A DNA stretch of 64,000 bases from NCBI GenBank assembly GCA_947629485.1, contig CANRDX010000001.1:132663-196662 (forward strand), in the 5' to 3' direction. The notes beneath the pieces were generated by a model. That model had not been told where the DNA came from. It ran no database searches and worked only from the letters and a program-made list of their open reading frames with translations. The position numbers and the translations under genes are program-made. Shown here piece after piece: positions 18,146-27,814 of the stretch (the first letter of the stretch is position 1; every line of letters starts with the position of its first letter). Source of the stretch: an uncultured Clostridia bacterium (GTDB lineage Bacteria > Bacillota > Clostridia > Christensenellales > Borkfalkiaceae).

Positions 18146-20224
18146 ATGGACGTAACGGCACTGTTCGGCTGCAATGTGTTTAACGACGAGGTGATGAAAA
18201 ATTCCCTGCCCGCAGAGATCTATCGCTCCTTGAAGCGCACGGTAGACGAGGGCGCCCCGCTCGACAGTTCGATCGCAAGCGCTGTCGCCAACGCCATGAA
18301 GGATTGGGCGGTGAAGAAGGGCGCCACGCACTATACCCATTGGTTCCAGCCTCTCACCAATCTCACCGCCGAAAAGCACGATAGTTTCATCGAGCCTTCG
18401 GGCGACAAGGTGATCATGCAGCTCACGGGGAAAAATCTCATCGTGGGCGAACCTGACGCGTCGTCCTTCCCCTCGGGCGGAACGCGCGCGACTTCCGCCG
18501 CCCGCGGCTACACGGCTTGGGATCCGACTTCCCCCGCCTTTGTCAAGGAGGGGACGCTCTACATTCCCACGATCTTTGTCTCCCACACGGGGGAGACGTT
18601 GGATAAAAAAGCCCCCCTTCTTAAATCCATGACCGCGCTCGATACGCAGGCGAAACGGCTGTTGCGGCTCTTCGGGATCGAGTGCAGAAAGGTCGCGACG
18701 ACGGTCGGCACGGAACAGGAATACTTTCTCATCGACGAAAAGGTCTACGAGCGAAGGAAGGATCTCGTCCTCACGGGAAGAACGCTGTTCGGCGCGCCGC
18801 CTACGCGCGGACAGGAGCTGGAAGATCACTACTTCGGCGCGCTCAAAACGCGCGTCTCCGACTTCATGCGCGATCTCGACGAAACGCTTTGGAGCTACGG
18901 GATCTTCGCAAAGAGCAAGCACAACGAGGTGGCGCCCGCCCAACACGAGCTTGCGCCCGTATTCACAACGACCAACGTCGCCGTGGACGCCAACCAACTC
19001 ACGATGGAACTCATGAAGAAGGTGGCGAAAAAGCACGGGCTTGTCTGTCTTTTGCACGAGAAGCCCTTTGAAGGCGTCAACGGCTCGGGCAAGCACAATA
19101 ATTGGTCTATTTCCACGGACGCGGGGCTTAATCTGCTCGATCCCGGGGAGAATCCCGAGAGCAATCCTCGCTTCATGCTCATTCTTGCATGCGTCATCGC
19201 GGCGGTGGATACCTATCAGGGGATCCTGCGCGCAAGCGTCGCTTCGGCGGCGAACGATCACCGCCTCGGCGCGGACGAAGCCCCGCCCGCGATCATCTCC
19301 GTCTATCTCGGCGACCAGCTCGGCGCCATTGTAGACGCGATCGCCTGCGGAAGGGCATATATCCCCCATAAGGCAGTCCCCGGCTCCATCGGCGTTCCCT
19401 CCTCGCCCATTTTCCCCATCGACACAACGGACCGCAACCGCACCTCGCCCTTCGCCTTTACGGGCAATAAGTTTGAATTCCGCATGCTCGGCTCGCAGGC
19501 CTCCGTCGCCGATCCCAACATCGTGCTCAACACGATCGTCGCGCAGGCGTTCTCGGAGGCGGTGGAAGCGCTGTCGGGCGCGGAAAATTTCGGGCTTGCT
19601 TGCAGGGAGTACACGGAAAAACTCTTAAAAGAACACTATCGTATCATTTTCAATTACAACGGCTACGGCCCCGATTGGGAGCCTGAGGCGGAGCGCAGGG
19701 GGCTTTTGAACCTCAAAAATACGGCGGACGCGGTGCCGCAGTTCCTCAAACGGGAGAACATCGAAGTATTCGTCAAACAGGGGGTATATACCGAAAAAGA
19801 GGTCGTCGCCCGCGCGAACATTTCGATGGAGACGTATGTCAAGACCATCAACATCGAGGGGCTGACCGCGGCGGAAATGGCGCGGCAGGATATCTACCCC
19901 GCAGTCAACGGCTATATCCATTCGCTTTGCTCCGTCATTGCATCGAAGCGTGCGGTGAGCGAAAAATTGGCTTGCAATGCGGACATGGTACTCGCGGAGA
20001 AGCTCTCCGCCATGAACGAGAAGATGATGGGGGCGGTGGAGAAGCTGGAAGAAGATCTCGCGCATGCTCCTATGGAGGCGCTTGTCGCCGCGCAGCATAT
20101 GGCGCATACCGTCGTCCCGGATATGAATGCCGTGCGCGCGCTTGCAGACGGCATGGAGAAGCTCACCGCCTCCTCCTATTGGCCCTATCCGACGTACACC
20201 GATCTTTTATACAGCGTGAAGTGA
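18146..20224 (+). CDS. glnN: glutamine synthetase type III
   Basis: Long GSIII-type protein: HWFQPLTNLTAEKHDSFIEP, GTEQEYFLID, NEVAPAQHELAPVF. Confidence 0.93.
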   Translation: MDVTALFGCNVFNDEVMKNSLPAEIYRSLKRTVDEGAPLDSSIASAVANAMKDWAVKKGATHYTHWFQPLTNLTAEKHDSFIEPSGDKVIMQLTGKNLIVGEPDASSFPSGGTRATSAARGYTAWDPTSPAFVKEGTLYIPTIFVSHTGETLDKKAPLLKSMTALDTQAKRLLRLFGIECRKVATTVGTEQEYFLIDEKVYERRKDLVLTGRTLFGAPPTRGQELEDHYFGALKTRVSDFMRDLDETLWSYGIFAKSKHNEVAPAQHELAPVFTTTNVAVDANQLTMELMKKVAKKHGLVCLLHEKPFEGVNGSGKHNNWSISTDAGLNLLDPGENPESNPRFMLILACVIAAVDTYQGILRASVASAANDHRLGADEAPPAIISVYLGDQLGAIVDAIACGRAYIPHKAVPGSIGVPSSPIFPIDTTDRNRTSPFAFTGNKFEFRMLGSQASVADPNIVLNTIVAQAFSEAVEALSGAENFGLACREYTEKLLKEHYRIIFNYNGYGPDWEPEAERRGLLNLKNTADAVPQFLKRENIEVFVKQGVYTEKEVVARANISMETYVKTINIEGLTAAEMARQDIYPAVNGYIHSLCSVIASKRAVSEKLACNADMVLAEKLSAMNEKMMGAVEKLEEDLAHAPMEALVAAQHMAHTVVPDMNAVRALADGMEKLTASSYWPYPTYTDLLYSVK

Positions 20225-20230
20225 TTTCCG

Positions 20231-20544
20231 CGTCATCCTGAGCCGAGACAGCATTACGTAGTCCGCGAGAGCCTATCCTCGAAGGATCCTGAAGTACGAA
20301 GCCCGTGCTCTTGCCGCCCCTTATAGGGGAGATGTCGAAGTGTAGCCGAGACAGAGGGGTTATAACCCCTTCCCCCGCTTCGCGGGTACTTTCCCTTTCA
20401 AGGACAACAAGCGGACTTCGTAAACGGGGATTCTTCGGGGAGTTGCTTGTATGTTTTCATTTTTATTTTTCGGCTCAGAATGACGCGCTTCACCTCTTTA
20501 ACTTTCGCTTGCAAAATATGAGACGGTGTGATAGGATAGGGGAG
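20231..20544. repeat. dispersed intergenic repeat, copy 2
   Basis: Starts cgtcatcctgagccgag; ends cggctcagaatgacgcgcttcacctctttaactttcgcttgcaaaa, near-identical to the 3' part of copy 3. Confidence 0.82.
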
Positions 20545-21330
20545 ATGAAAAATCTTTATCTTCCCCCGAAAATCGCGGCTGAGGTGGGGGAGAGGACATT
20601 TTACCCGGACAAGATCGGGCAGTCCTCATCCGCCGTCCTTCTATCCGACGATTTTGTGCTCAAAATTTCCCCAAAGAGTGAGGAAAGTATGAACGAGGTC
20701 GCCGTTCTTCGTTTTCTGCACGGAAAACTTCCCGTTCCGGAGGTTATCGGATGCGAATGCGAGGGCGAGAAGATCTACCTCTTGACCACGCGCGTCAAGG
20801 GCGAAATGGCGTGTGCCCCGCGGTACCGGACGCATCCCGAAGAGCTCATCTTCGCCCTTGCAGGCATTCTCAAACGCATGTGGACGGTGGATGTAACGGG
20901 GCTTTCCGTATGCACTTTGGAAGGCCGGCTTTCTTTGGCAGAACAGCGCGTCCGGAGCGGACAGGTGGACATCGGAAACTCCGAACCGCAGACATGGCAG
21001 GAATTTTCCACGCCCGCCCGCCTTCTCGATTGGCTGCAAAAATGTAGACCCAAAGAGGAGGAACCTGTCTTCTCGCACGGCGATTTTTGTCTGCCGAATA
21101 TTTTGCTCAACGGCTACACACTTGCGGGACTCGTCGATCTCGGATTTGGCGGCGCAGCGGAGAAGTGGTGGGATATCGCCCTTCTTTGGCGAAGCCTTCG
21201 CGACAATTTGGGCGGAAAATTCGGCGGAGAATGGGCGCCCATTCATCCCGATAGGCTGTTTGACGCACTCGGCTTTGCGCCCGATCGGGAAAAGATCCGA
21301 TATTATCTTTTGCTTGACGAATTATTTTGA
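20545..21330 (+). CDS. APH(3')-type aminoglycoside O-phosphotransferase homologue
   Basis: GKLPVPEVIGCE, VFSHGDFCLPNILLNGYTLAGLVDLGFGGAAEKWWDIALLWRSLRDN and C-terminus REKIRYYLLLDELF, matching the recalled APH(3')-III C-terminus (KIKYYILLDELF). Confidence 0.85.
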   Translation: MKNLYLPPKIAAEVGERTFYPDKIGQSSSAVLLSDDFVLKISPKSEESMNEVAVLRFLHGKLPVPEVIGCECEGEKIYLLTTRVKGEMACAPRYRTHPEELIFALAGILKRMWTVDVTGLSVCTLEGRLSLAEQRVRSGQVDIGNSEPQTWQEFSTPARLLDWLQKCRPKEEEPVFSHGDFCLPNILLNGYTLAGLVDLGFGGAAEKWWDIALLWRSLRDNLGGKFGGEWAPIHPDRLFDALGFAPDREKIRYYLLLDELF

Positions 21331-21384
21331 ATGGCCCATATGACCGCCGAGGTGGGTACCATGTCCGTGGGTAAGCGTATCATT

Positions 21385-21510
21385 GGGCGAAACGCGTATA
21401 AGCTACGCTAATCTTCGTCGTGCTACGTTTTTCTTGGTCGTGTACGCAAAAGTACACTCCCTGCGAAAAGCCTCGCACTCCTTGCCTTGCTTGCTTCTCC
21501 GCGTTTTAAC
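21385..21510. repeat. second dispersed repeat type (partial), related to 31085-31150
   Basis: cttcgtcgtgctacgtttttcttg shared, in reverse orientation, with caagaaaaacgcagcacgacgaag near 31114. Confidence 0.5.
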
Positions 21511-21544
21511 GGTAACCGCGTCGGGGTAATGAACCGCGCTGGGT

Positions 21545-21899
21545 AACCGCGTCATCCTGAGCCGAATTATAAAATGAAAACGGTGAGCCCATTCTCGAAG
21601 GATCCCGAAGTACGAAGTCCGACTGTTCTGCTTGCGTCATGCTGAGCTTTGTCGAAGCATGACCGTATATTTAGACTTCGTATAAGGGGATTCTTCGGAT
21701 AGTTGCTTTTACGTTTTCATTTTTTATTTATCGGCTACTTTGTCGCTACGCTCCTCGTGCCGCGCTTAGTAGACAATAGTGCGCGCGGGGCAGAAAGACG
21801 CCTACCACAATCTTCCGCTCAGAATGACGCGCTTCACCTCTTCAACTTTCGCTTGCAAAAAAATAGGCAATATGATATGATAGGGGGGATACAAGCGAT
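21545..21899. repeat. dispersed intergenic repeat, copy 3
   Basis: Same module order as 20231-20544: cgtcatcctgagccg...tcgaaggatcc...gaagtacgaagtccg...ggggattcttcgg.tagttgctt...gttttcatttttta...cggct...cagaatgacgcgcttcacctctt.aactttcgcttgcaaaa. Confidence 0.82.
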
Positions 21900-21911
21900 G
21901 GAGAGATTTCC

Positions 21912-22343
21912 ATGAAAGTCAACGTGAAAAAATTGAACGAGAACGCAAAGCTGCCCGTCTACGGGTCTTCGAGTGCGGCGGGGGCGGACCTCTACGCATG
22001 CAGCGATCACGAGGTGCAAGCGGGGGAGACGGTGTTCGTGCACACGGGCATTGCGATCGAGCTTCCTTTGGGCACGGTGGGGCTTATCTATGCAAGGAGC
22101 GGGCTTGCCTGCAAGCAGGGTCTTGCCCCCGCCAATAAAGTGGGGGTCATCGACTGCGATTACCGCGGGGAGATCATCGTCGCCCTTCACAACCACGGGA
22201 AAGAGATGCGCCGCGTCGCTTTGGGCGACCGCATCGCCCAGCTCGTGATCGCGCCCTATTATACCGCCCGATTCGAGGAGGCGGAAACGCTCTCCGAGAC
22301 GGTGCGCGGCGAAGGCGGCTTCGGCTCGACGGGGAGAAAATAA
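21912..22343 (+). CDS. dut: dUTP diphosphatase
   Basis: LPVYGSSSAAGADLYA, GLIYARSGLACKQGL, NKVGVIDCDYRGEI, GDRIAQLVI, GEGGFGSTGRK motifs. Confidence 0.95.
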   Translation: MKVNVKKLNENAKLPVYGSSSAAGADLYACSDHEVQAGETVFVHTGIAIELPLGTVGLIYARSGLACKQGLAPANKVGVIDCDYRGEIIVALHNHGKEMRRVALGDRIAQLVIAPYYTARFEEAETLSETVRGEGGFGSTGRK

Positions 22344-22375
22344 CCGCCGCGTCCTTCTTACGGGGGGGGCTTCTT

Positions 22376-22475
22376 CATGTCATTTCGAGGGCGTAGCCCG
22401 AGAGGATCCCCTACATGAAAAAGCGGACTTCGTATCAGGGGATACACTCACCCGCTTTGCGGGTTCGGTATGACG
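22376..22475. repeat. short dispersed intergenic repeat
   Basis: catgtcatttcgagggcgtagcccgagaggatcccctacatg...gcggacttcgtatcaggggata, same theme as other copies. Confidence 0.6.
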
Positions 22476-22517
22476 GCGGCCCTCATGGAAGAGCCGAGAT
22501 CAACTTGGAGTATTCAT

Positions 22518-23195
22518 ATGCGAATGAGAAAAAAGCGCAATTTGGAGCCGCGGATGGAGCGGTGCGCGCCCGTCCTCGCGGCGCGGGGAAGGCCCTGCCT
22601 CAACTTGAAGGAGGCGGCGGAGAATTTTCGCGCCGTTTTAGACTATCGAACGCTCTTCGGAAATGGGAATCCCGTCGAACTCGAAGTGGGCTGCGGCAAC
22701 GGGTTCTTCATCGCCGAGCTTGCAAAACGCGAACCCGAGACCAACTTTCTTGCCGTCGAGCTGTGCTCCAACGTCATTCTCACGGCGATGGAGCGCGTTC
22801 TGCGCGAAAATATCCCCAACGTGCGCTTTCTCAACATTCCCGCCGAAATCTTGGCATGCTACATTCCCGAAAAGAGCGTCCGCAAGATCTATCTCAATTT
22901 TTCCACGCCGCTCCCCGGGAGCACGCACGAACGCCAACGCCTGACGTCGCCCCGTTTCCTTTCCATTTATAAAGATCTCTTGGAGGAGGGGGGCGTGATC
23001 GAGCAAAAGACGGATAGCGGGTTTTTCTTCGACTATTCCCTCGAAAGCTACCGCGAAAACGGCTTTGCGGTGACCGACGTCACGCGCGATCTTCATAAGA
23101 GCGAATGGGCAAAGGGGAACATCGTCACCGAGTACGAGCGGAATTTTTCCTCGAAGGGCATGCCCATCTATTTCGCCCGCGCCGTGCTTTTGTGA
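22518..23195 (+). CDS. trmB: tRNA (guanine-N7-)-methyltransferase TrmB-like
   Basis: VELEVGCGNGFFIAELAKREPETNFLAVEL, IYLNFSTPLPGSTHERQRLTSPRFL, TDSGFFFDYSLE. Confidence 0.87.
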   Translation: MRMRKKRNLEPRMERCAPVLAARGRPCLNLKEAAENFRAVLDYRTLFGNGNPVELEVGCGNGFFIAELAKREPETNFLAVELCSNVILTAMERVLRENIPNVRFLNIPAEILACYIPEKSVRKIYLNFSTPLPGSTHERQRLTSPRFLSIYKDLLEEGGVIEQKTDSGFFFDYSLESYRENGFAVTDVTRDLHKSEWAKGNIVTEYERNFSSKGMPIYFARAVLL

Positions 23196-23245
23196 GCAAT
23201 TTTTCCGCAGTGCGTGATAAGATAAGAAGTTTACGGTAGCGGAAA

Positions 23246-23278
23246 GAAAAATCGGCTGCGAGGTGTGGCCGATTTTTC
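23246..23278. terminator. hairpin terminator
   Basis: aaaaatcggctgcgaggtgtggccgattttt. Confidence 0.65.
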
Positions 23279-23328
23279 GATATTATCGATATAAGAACCC
23301 CCTCCGAACATGAACGGAGGGGGAAGTT

Positions 23329-23610
23329 TTACATTCTGTTCAAAGCTCTTTGGATCTGCGTGAGGCTTTCCTTGATCCCGTCGATCTCGGCAATGATTTC
23401 CTTCGGCGAGTTGAGGTCGGTGTCCGTTACTCCCAAGAGATAATCGCAGGAAACATTGAAGAATTTGGCAAGTTTGATGATCGCGCCTGCGTCCGGGAGC
23501 GTCTTCCCCGTCTCGTAGTTGGAGAGGGAACGCTGGTCGATGCCCACCGCCACGGCAACGTCGATCTGCCTCAAATCCTTGTCCTCGCGTAAGCTTCTGA
23601 GCCTGTTCAT
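23329..23610 (-). CDS. XRE-family HTH regulator
   Basis: MNRLRSLREDKDLRQIDVAVAVGIDQRSLSNYETGKTLPDAGAIIKLAKFFNVSCDYLLG. Confidence 0.92.
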   Translation of the reverse strand: MNRLRSLREDKDLRQIDVAVAVGIDQRSLSNYETGKTLPDAGAIIKLAKFFNVSCDYLLGVTDTDLNSPKEIIAEIDGIKESLTQIQRALNRM

Positions 23611-23724
23611 AGAAATCTTTTTCTCCTTATAGAAAATATACCATAATTTTTCTAAATATTCTTGACATACCAATTATTTACATTTATAATGGTTTTACAC
23701 TAAAAAAATGGTAGGAGGAAAACT

Positions 23725-26046
23725 ATGAACAAAAAAAATTGGCTCATTGCGGGGCTTTCTCTCGTGATGGCGGCGAGTCTTGGCGTCGGAATTTCGGCGT
23801 GCGGCGATGAAAAGAACCCCGCCCCCCCGCCCCATACCCACGCGTACACCGAGTGGCAACACACCGAGACGGAACACTGGAAGATCTGTCCCGACGACGG
23901 GGCGGTAGACCCTGCGGGGAAGAGCGCCCATAACTTCGTCGACGGCAACTGCGAGTGCGGCGTGCAGGAAGAGGAAGAGCACACCCATGCTTTCACCGAG
24001 TGGAGACATGACGAAACCGAGCATTGGATGGTCTGTCCCGACGACGGGGAGATCTGGGCGCAGGGGAAGGCCGCGCACGACTTCACAAACGGCGACTGCG
24101 TCTGCGGTGCGAAGAAACCCGCCGAAACACACACTTGCACATACGACGCATGGGATTGGGACGATACACAGCACTGGAAGTATTGCGACGAGCACGGCAC
24201 GGATAAGTCTCATATCGACGAAAGCACGCGCGCGGATCATCATTTCGTCGAGGGGGTTTGCGAATGCGGCGCCACAGAGCCGACTCCTCCCGCCGTACAG
24301 CTGGATAACCGCGAGTTCTGGGTGACAGGCTCGGGAGCGGGCGATCTTAAAAACTGCAGTTGGGAAGAACTCAAAGACACCTTCAAACTTACCAAAGAAC
24401 CCCAAGCGGATGCGGAGGGCTTCACCCTCTACACCATTCAGTTCAAGATCTATGCCGGCGGCGATAACTTCAAGATCCGGCAGGACGAGCGGAACGATAT
24501 GGGCGGTCTCGTCTGGACGGACGGCACCTATTTCGGCCTCAGCGAAATAAGGGGCAACGATGGCACCTTTGTCGACGCAGGGAACTTCAACATCGGCGTT
24601 GCGAAAGGCAAGGACGGGATCTATAAATTCACCGTACATACCAAACCCGCGCCCGCGGATTGGGCGGATAACTATGTGAGCTTCGAGCTTGTGCAGGCGG
24701 TGGAACCGCTTGCCCAGACCGAAGATATCTATATTGTCGGCCCGCTCAAACAGTACCCCACCAACGCTTGGCCGTCGGCTGCCAAGAACGGCGTCGAAAA
24801 AGACTGTGTGCATCTCGAATTTGACGGCGAAAAGACTTGGAGCGCCACGGTAAGACTGCAAACGGTCGATGCGTGGAAACTCTACAATGCGGTCAACGGC
24901 AAATACATTCCAGACCCAGGCGAAAACGTCAAAGTCACGAAGAACGGCGATTGGAAAATCTCCTGGGTAGTCGGCACGAACACCGTCAAGATGGAAGCCG
25001 TCGCGCATACGCATTACTATAATGTAGACGGACACGACACCGAGCAGCATTACAAGCAGTGCTGGTTGGATAGCGAAATCGACGCTTCGTCCCGCGAGGA
25101 TCATGTCTACGATAACGATCAGGACGCGACCTGCAATACCTGCGGCTTCGAGCGTCATGTCCACAAGTACACCGAGTGGGGCAAGAATGAGACGCAACAT
25201 TGGATGCAATGCCCGGACGACGGTACGATCGACGACAGCACGAAAGCAGACCATGTCTACGACCAAGAGGGCAACAAGTGCATATGCGGGCAAGAACAGG
25301 GTGAAACTTGCAAGCACGACGGCAGGATCAACTTCAAATACACGGCGAGCGATGCTCCCGCGATCCAAGCGGATGGCGGCACCCTGCACGGCACATGCGG
25401 CATCTGCGGCGAAGAAGTGGACGTCGCCTACGACGTCGGCGTAGAAAAATTCTCCAAGTTCTCCGTTTCGTCGCAAGTTGTTCCCACCGTCCTCGAAGTC
25501 GGCAAGAAGTACTACGGTGAGACCGCAACAAACAGGAGCGGATTCATCGGCGTGAGCTTCGGTTTGAAGGTACCCGAAGGCGCCGGCTCCCTCGTCATCA
25601 AGTTCTACACCATCGTGGAAGGCTCGACCGACGTGAAGGTTCCCGCAAACCTCGGCGGTATTGCGATCAGCGATCAAAACTATCTCGAAAGCGGCTTGAA
25701 AGTGCAGACCACAAATCCCGAGGGCGATGTGAATGCTCCCTACTTCTTCATCTATCAGAACAAGTATATGACCGAAGAAGCGCAGACGAAGTGGCAGGAC
25801 CGTATCACCTCCGACTGCATCAATCCTGCGGGTACCGATACCGGCACGAAGGCAAGCGGAAGACTTGCGATGACGAGCGTGAGCGTCAGCTACACGGCAG
25901 AGGATACCGATCGCTATTTCTATTGCGAACTCGAAACGAGGACGGGCACGAGAGTCCTCATCGACGTTGACTTTGTCCCCGCTGCCGCGGCCGCCGTGGT
26001 CGCCCCGCAGGAAGTTGCGATGTTGCCGGACGGGAAGAATAACTAA
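23725..26046 (+). CDS. large lipoprotein with tandem His/Trp/Cys-rich repeats
   Basis: Lipobox GISAC; repeated HTHAYTEWxHxETEHWxxCPDDG...HxFxxGxCxCG modules. Confidence 0.82.
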   Translation: MNKKNWLIAGLSLVMAASLGVGISACGDEKNPAPPPHTHAYTEWQHTETEHWKICPDDGAVDPAGKSAHNFVDGNCECGVQEEEEHTHAFTEWRHDETEHWMVCPDDGEIWAQGKAAHDFTNGDCVCGAKKPAETHTCTYDAWDWDDTQHWKYCDEHGTDKSHIDESTRADHHFVEGVCECGATEPTPPAVQLDNREFWVTGSGAGDLKNCSWEELKDTFKLTKEPQADAEGFTLYTIQFKIYAGGDNFKIRQDERNDMGGLVWTDGTYFGLSEIRGNDGTFVDAGNFNIGVAKGKDGIYKFTVHTKPAPADWADNYVSFELVQAVEPLAQTEDIYIVGPLKQYPTNAWPSAAKNGVEKDCVHLEFDGEKTWSATVRLQTVDAWKLYNAVNGKYIPDPGENVKVTKNGDWKISWVVGTNTVKMEAVAHTHYYNVDGHDTEQHYKQCWLDSEIDASSREDHVYDNDQDATCNTCGFERHVHKYTEWGKNETQHWMQCPDDGTIDDSTKADHVYDQEGNKCICGQEQGETCKHDGRINFKYTASDAPAIQADGGTLHGTCGICGEEVDVAYDVGVEKFSKFSVSSQVVPTVLEVGKKYYGETATNRSGFIGVSFGLKVPEGAGSLVIKFYTIVEGSTDVKVPANLGGIAISDQNYLESGLKVQTTNPEGDVNAPYFFIYQNKYMTEEAQTKWQDRITSDCINPAGTDTGTKASGRLAMTSVSVSYTAEDTDRYFYCELETRTGTRVLIDVDFVPAAAAAVVAPQEVAMLPDGKNN

Positions 26047-26245
26047 GTTCATTCGACCTTCTATAATTCTCGGAAGGGCGGGCGCATTTGCGCCCGCTCT
26101 TTCTCGCTGTATAGAAGTAATTTCCCCATACCATGTCCGAGAGAAAGCAATAAAAAGGCTTCCCCCTCGAAAGGGGGAGCTGTCGAGGCAATACGCCGTG
26201 CCACCCGCCCCTTCAAAGGCGGGTCCCACAGCCGATTTTTTCATT

Positions 26246-27814
26246 CTAATCGATAACGGAGGGGGAAGGATCGCCCTGATCGGGGGAGCCGTTGGTATGA
26301 ACGGTAACATATTCTTCCGCTTCGACGCATGCTTTCAACCGCTCGATATCGCTTATTGAGGCGTGTCCGCTCGTGTGCAGTGTGTGCTCTTCAAGCCCCA
26401 TAGCGCGCACTTCTTCCAAAAAATTCTTCACGTCGTCATGTTCCCGATAGCCGCTCCACATGGAATAGATGAGAAGCGCGCCCGCAAGGTCGGTTTTTTC
26501 GGCAAGTTTTTTGAGATAGCCGAGCATGGACGGGCGGACGAGCATGACGAAGGGTTTTCCCTTCGCGATCTGCGAAGCGCCGCGTTTTTGCGCAAATTCA
26601 AAGAACATGTCCTTTCTTTTTCCGCGCACGGGGCGGGGCGTAAAGGCAAAGACGTCGCCGAACACGTCGGGGCGCGGGATCTTGCCGCCCGCGGCGGAGG
26701 CGAGCAGCGCGGTATAGAGGTCTTCGTAAAAGATGCGCCCGCACCGTTTGGCGGCACGGTAAAAACTCACGATCCGATCGAGATTGGAAGCCGATTGCAA
26801 CACGAAAACGGGCTTTTCTGTGAATTTGAAGAGTTCGACTGCGCGGTTTTCGAGGTCGCGTTCGGAAAAGCAGGGCTTCCCGCTGCCGAGATTGGTGCCC
26901 TCCGAGATGAGCGTATCGACCTTTTTCGGAAGCCGCGAAAGAAGTTCTTCGCCGCTCTTTCTGCCGTGGAAGCGAAAATCGCCCGTGTAGAGAATGCTCC
27001 TTCCGCCCGCCTCAAATAGAAGCATATAACTATCGAATGCGGAGTGGTCGCACAGATAGGGTATGAACCATATTTTCCCGACATGGTATGCCCGTCCGCT
27101 GCGGTAAGCGCGGATATTTTTCGGAAGAGACCTTCCGCGGTATTCGTCCATCGCCTCGATCATGCGGCGTGCGCCCGCCCCGATATAGATGGGGCAGTCC
27201 TGCTTTTCTTCGATAAGTCCCGCATGGTCGGCATGATAGTGGGAGACGACGACGGCGTCGTATTTTTCATGCAGCACCGCCTTTTCAAGCTCGCTCAATT
27301 CCTCGCCGCCGTCGAGCGCCTTGCCCAGCTCGACCAAAATTCTTGTTTCGCCGTAGGAGATCTCGATGAGATTTTCCCCGATCTTATCCTTCCCGCGCAG
27401 GATTTGATAGCGAAGGACGGGGCGGGGCGTAGGACGGGGGCTGTGCGTGTAAACGCTCACATAATGCTCGTCGCGGCACAGTTCGACGTCCCAAATGTCA
27501 TAAAAGTCGATGAGTTCGTCGAGATCGGATAGGTTAAGACATTCGTCCGCAAAGATACGGTGCCTTTTGTGCTTCACGTCATAGAGAATTCTGCCGCGCG
27601 GATAGAAGTAGCAATCCTCTGTTTCGGTGTTGTGACGCGCCTCGTCCCACTCCTCGTAATGCGAATAGGGGTAGTCGATGAAGCCTGCCGCATTTGCGAG
27701 CTGTTCGGCGGCGGAAGCGGGGTAGGACTTTTGGCGAACGCGGAAGTCCCAACCGCCTTTTTCCCTGTTCGGGATCGCCCAAAAGATACCGACGCGAATG
27801 AAGTCTCCTTGCAT
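26246..27814 (-). CDS. MBL-fold (RNase J/exonuclease-like) hydrolase with N-terminal extension
   Basis: VVVSHYHADHAGLI, YTGDFRFHG, SEGTNLG, TSGHAS motifs downstream of ~150 aa without such motifs. Confidence 0.8.
   Translation of the reverse strand: MQGDFIRVGIFWAIPNREKGGWDFRVRQKSYPASAAEQLANAAGFIDYPYSHYEEWDEARHNTETEDCYFYPRGRILYDVKHKRHRIFADECLNLSDLDELIDFYDIWDVELCRDEHYVSVYTHSPRPTPRPVLRYQILRGKDKIGENLIEISYGETRILVELGKALDGGEELSELEKAVLHEKYDAVVVSHYHADHAGLIEEKQDCPIYIGAGARRMIEAMDEYRGRSLPKNIRAYRSGRAYHVGKIWFIPYLCDHSAFDSYMLLFEAGGRSILYTGDFRFHGRKSGEELLSRLPKKVDTLISEGTNLGSGKPCFSERDLENRAVELFKFTEKPVFVLQSASNLDRIVSFYRAAKRCGRIFYEDLYTALLASAAGGKIPRPDVFGDVFAFTPRPVRGKRKDMFFEFAQKRGASQIAKGKPFVMLVRPSMLGYLKKLAEKTDLAGALLIYSMWSGYREHDDVKNFLEEVRAMGLEEHTLHTSGHASISDIERLKACVEAEEYVTVHTNGSPDQGDPSPSVID

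Noticed and set aside
17261-19369. 702-aa minus-strand ORF opposite sigK and glnN
   Set aside because: Antisense to two clear genes; low-complexity, Arg/Asp-rich composition typical of shadow frames
23695-26310. 871-aa minus-strand ORF opposite the Cys/His-rich lipoprotein
   Set aside because: The plus strand has signal peptide, lipobox, RBS and repeat structure; the minus frame has none
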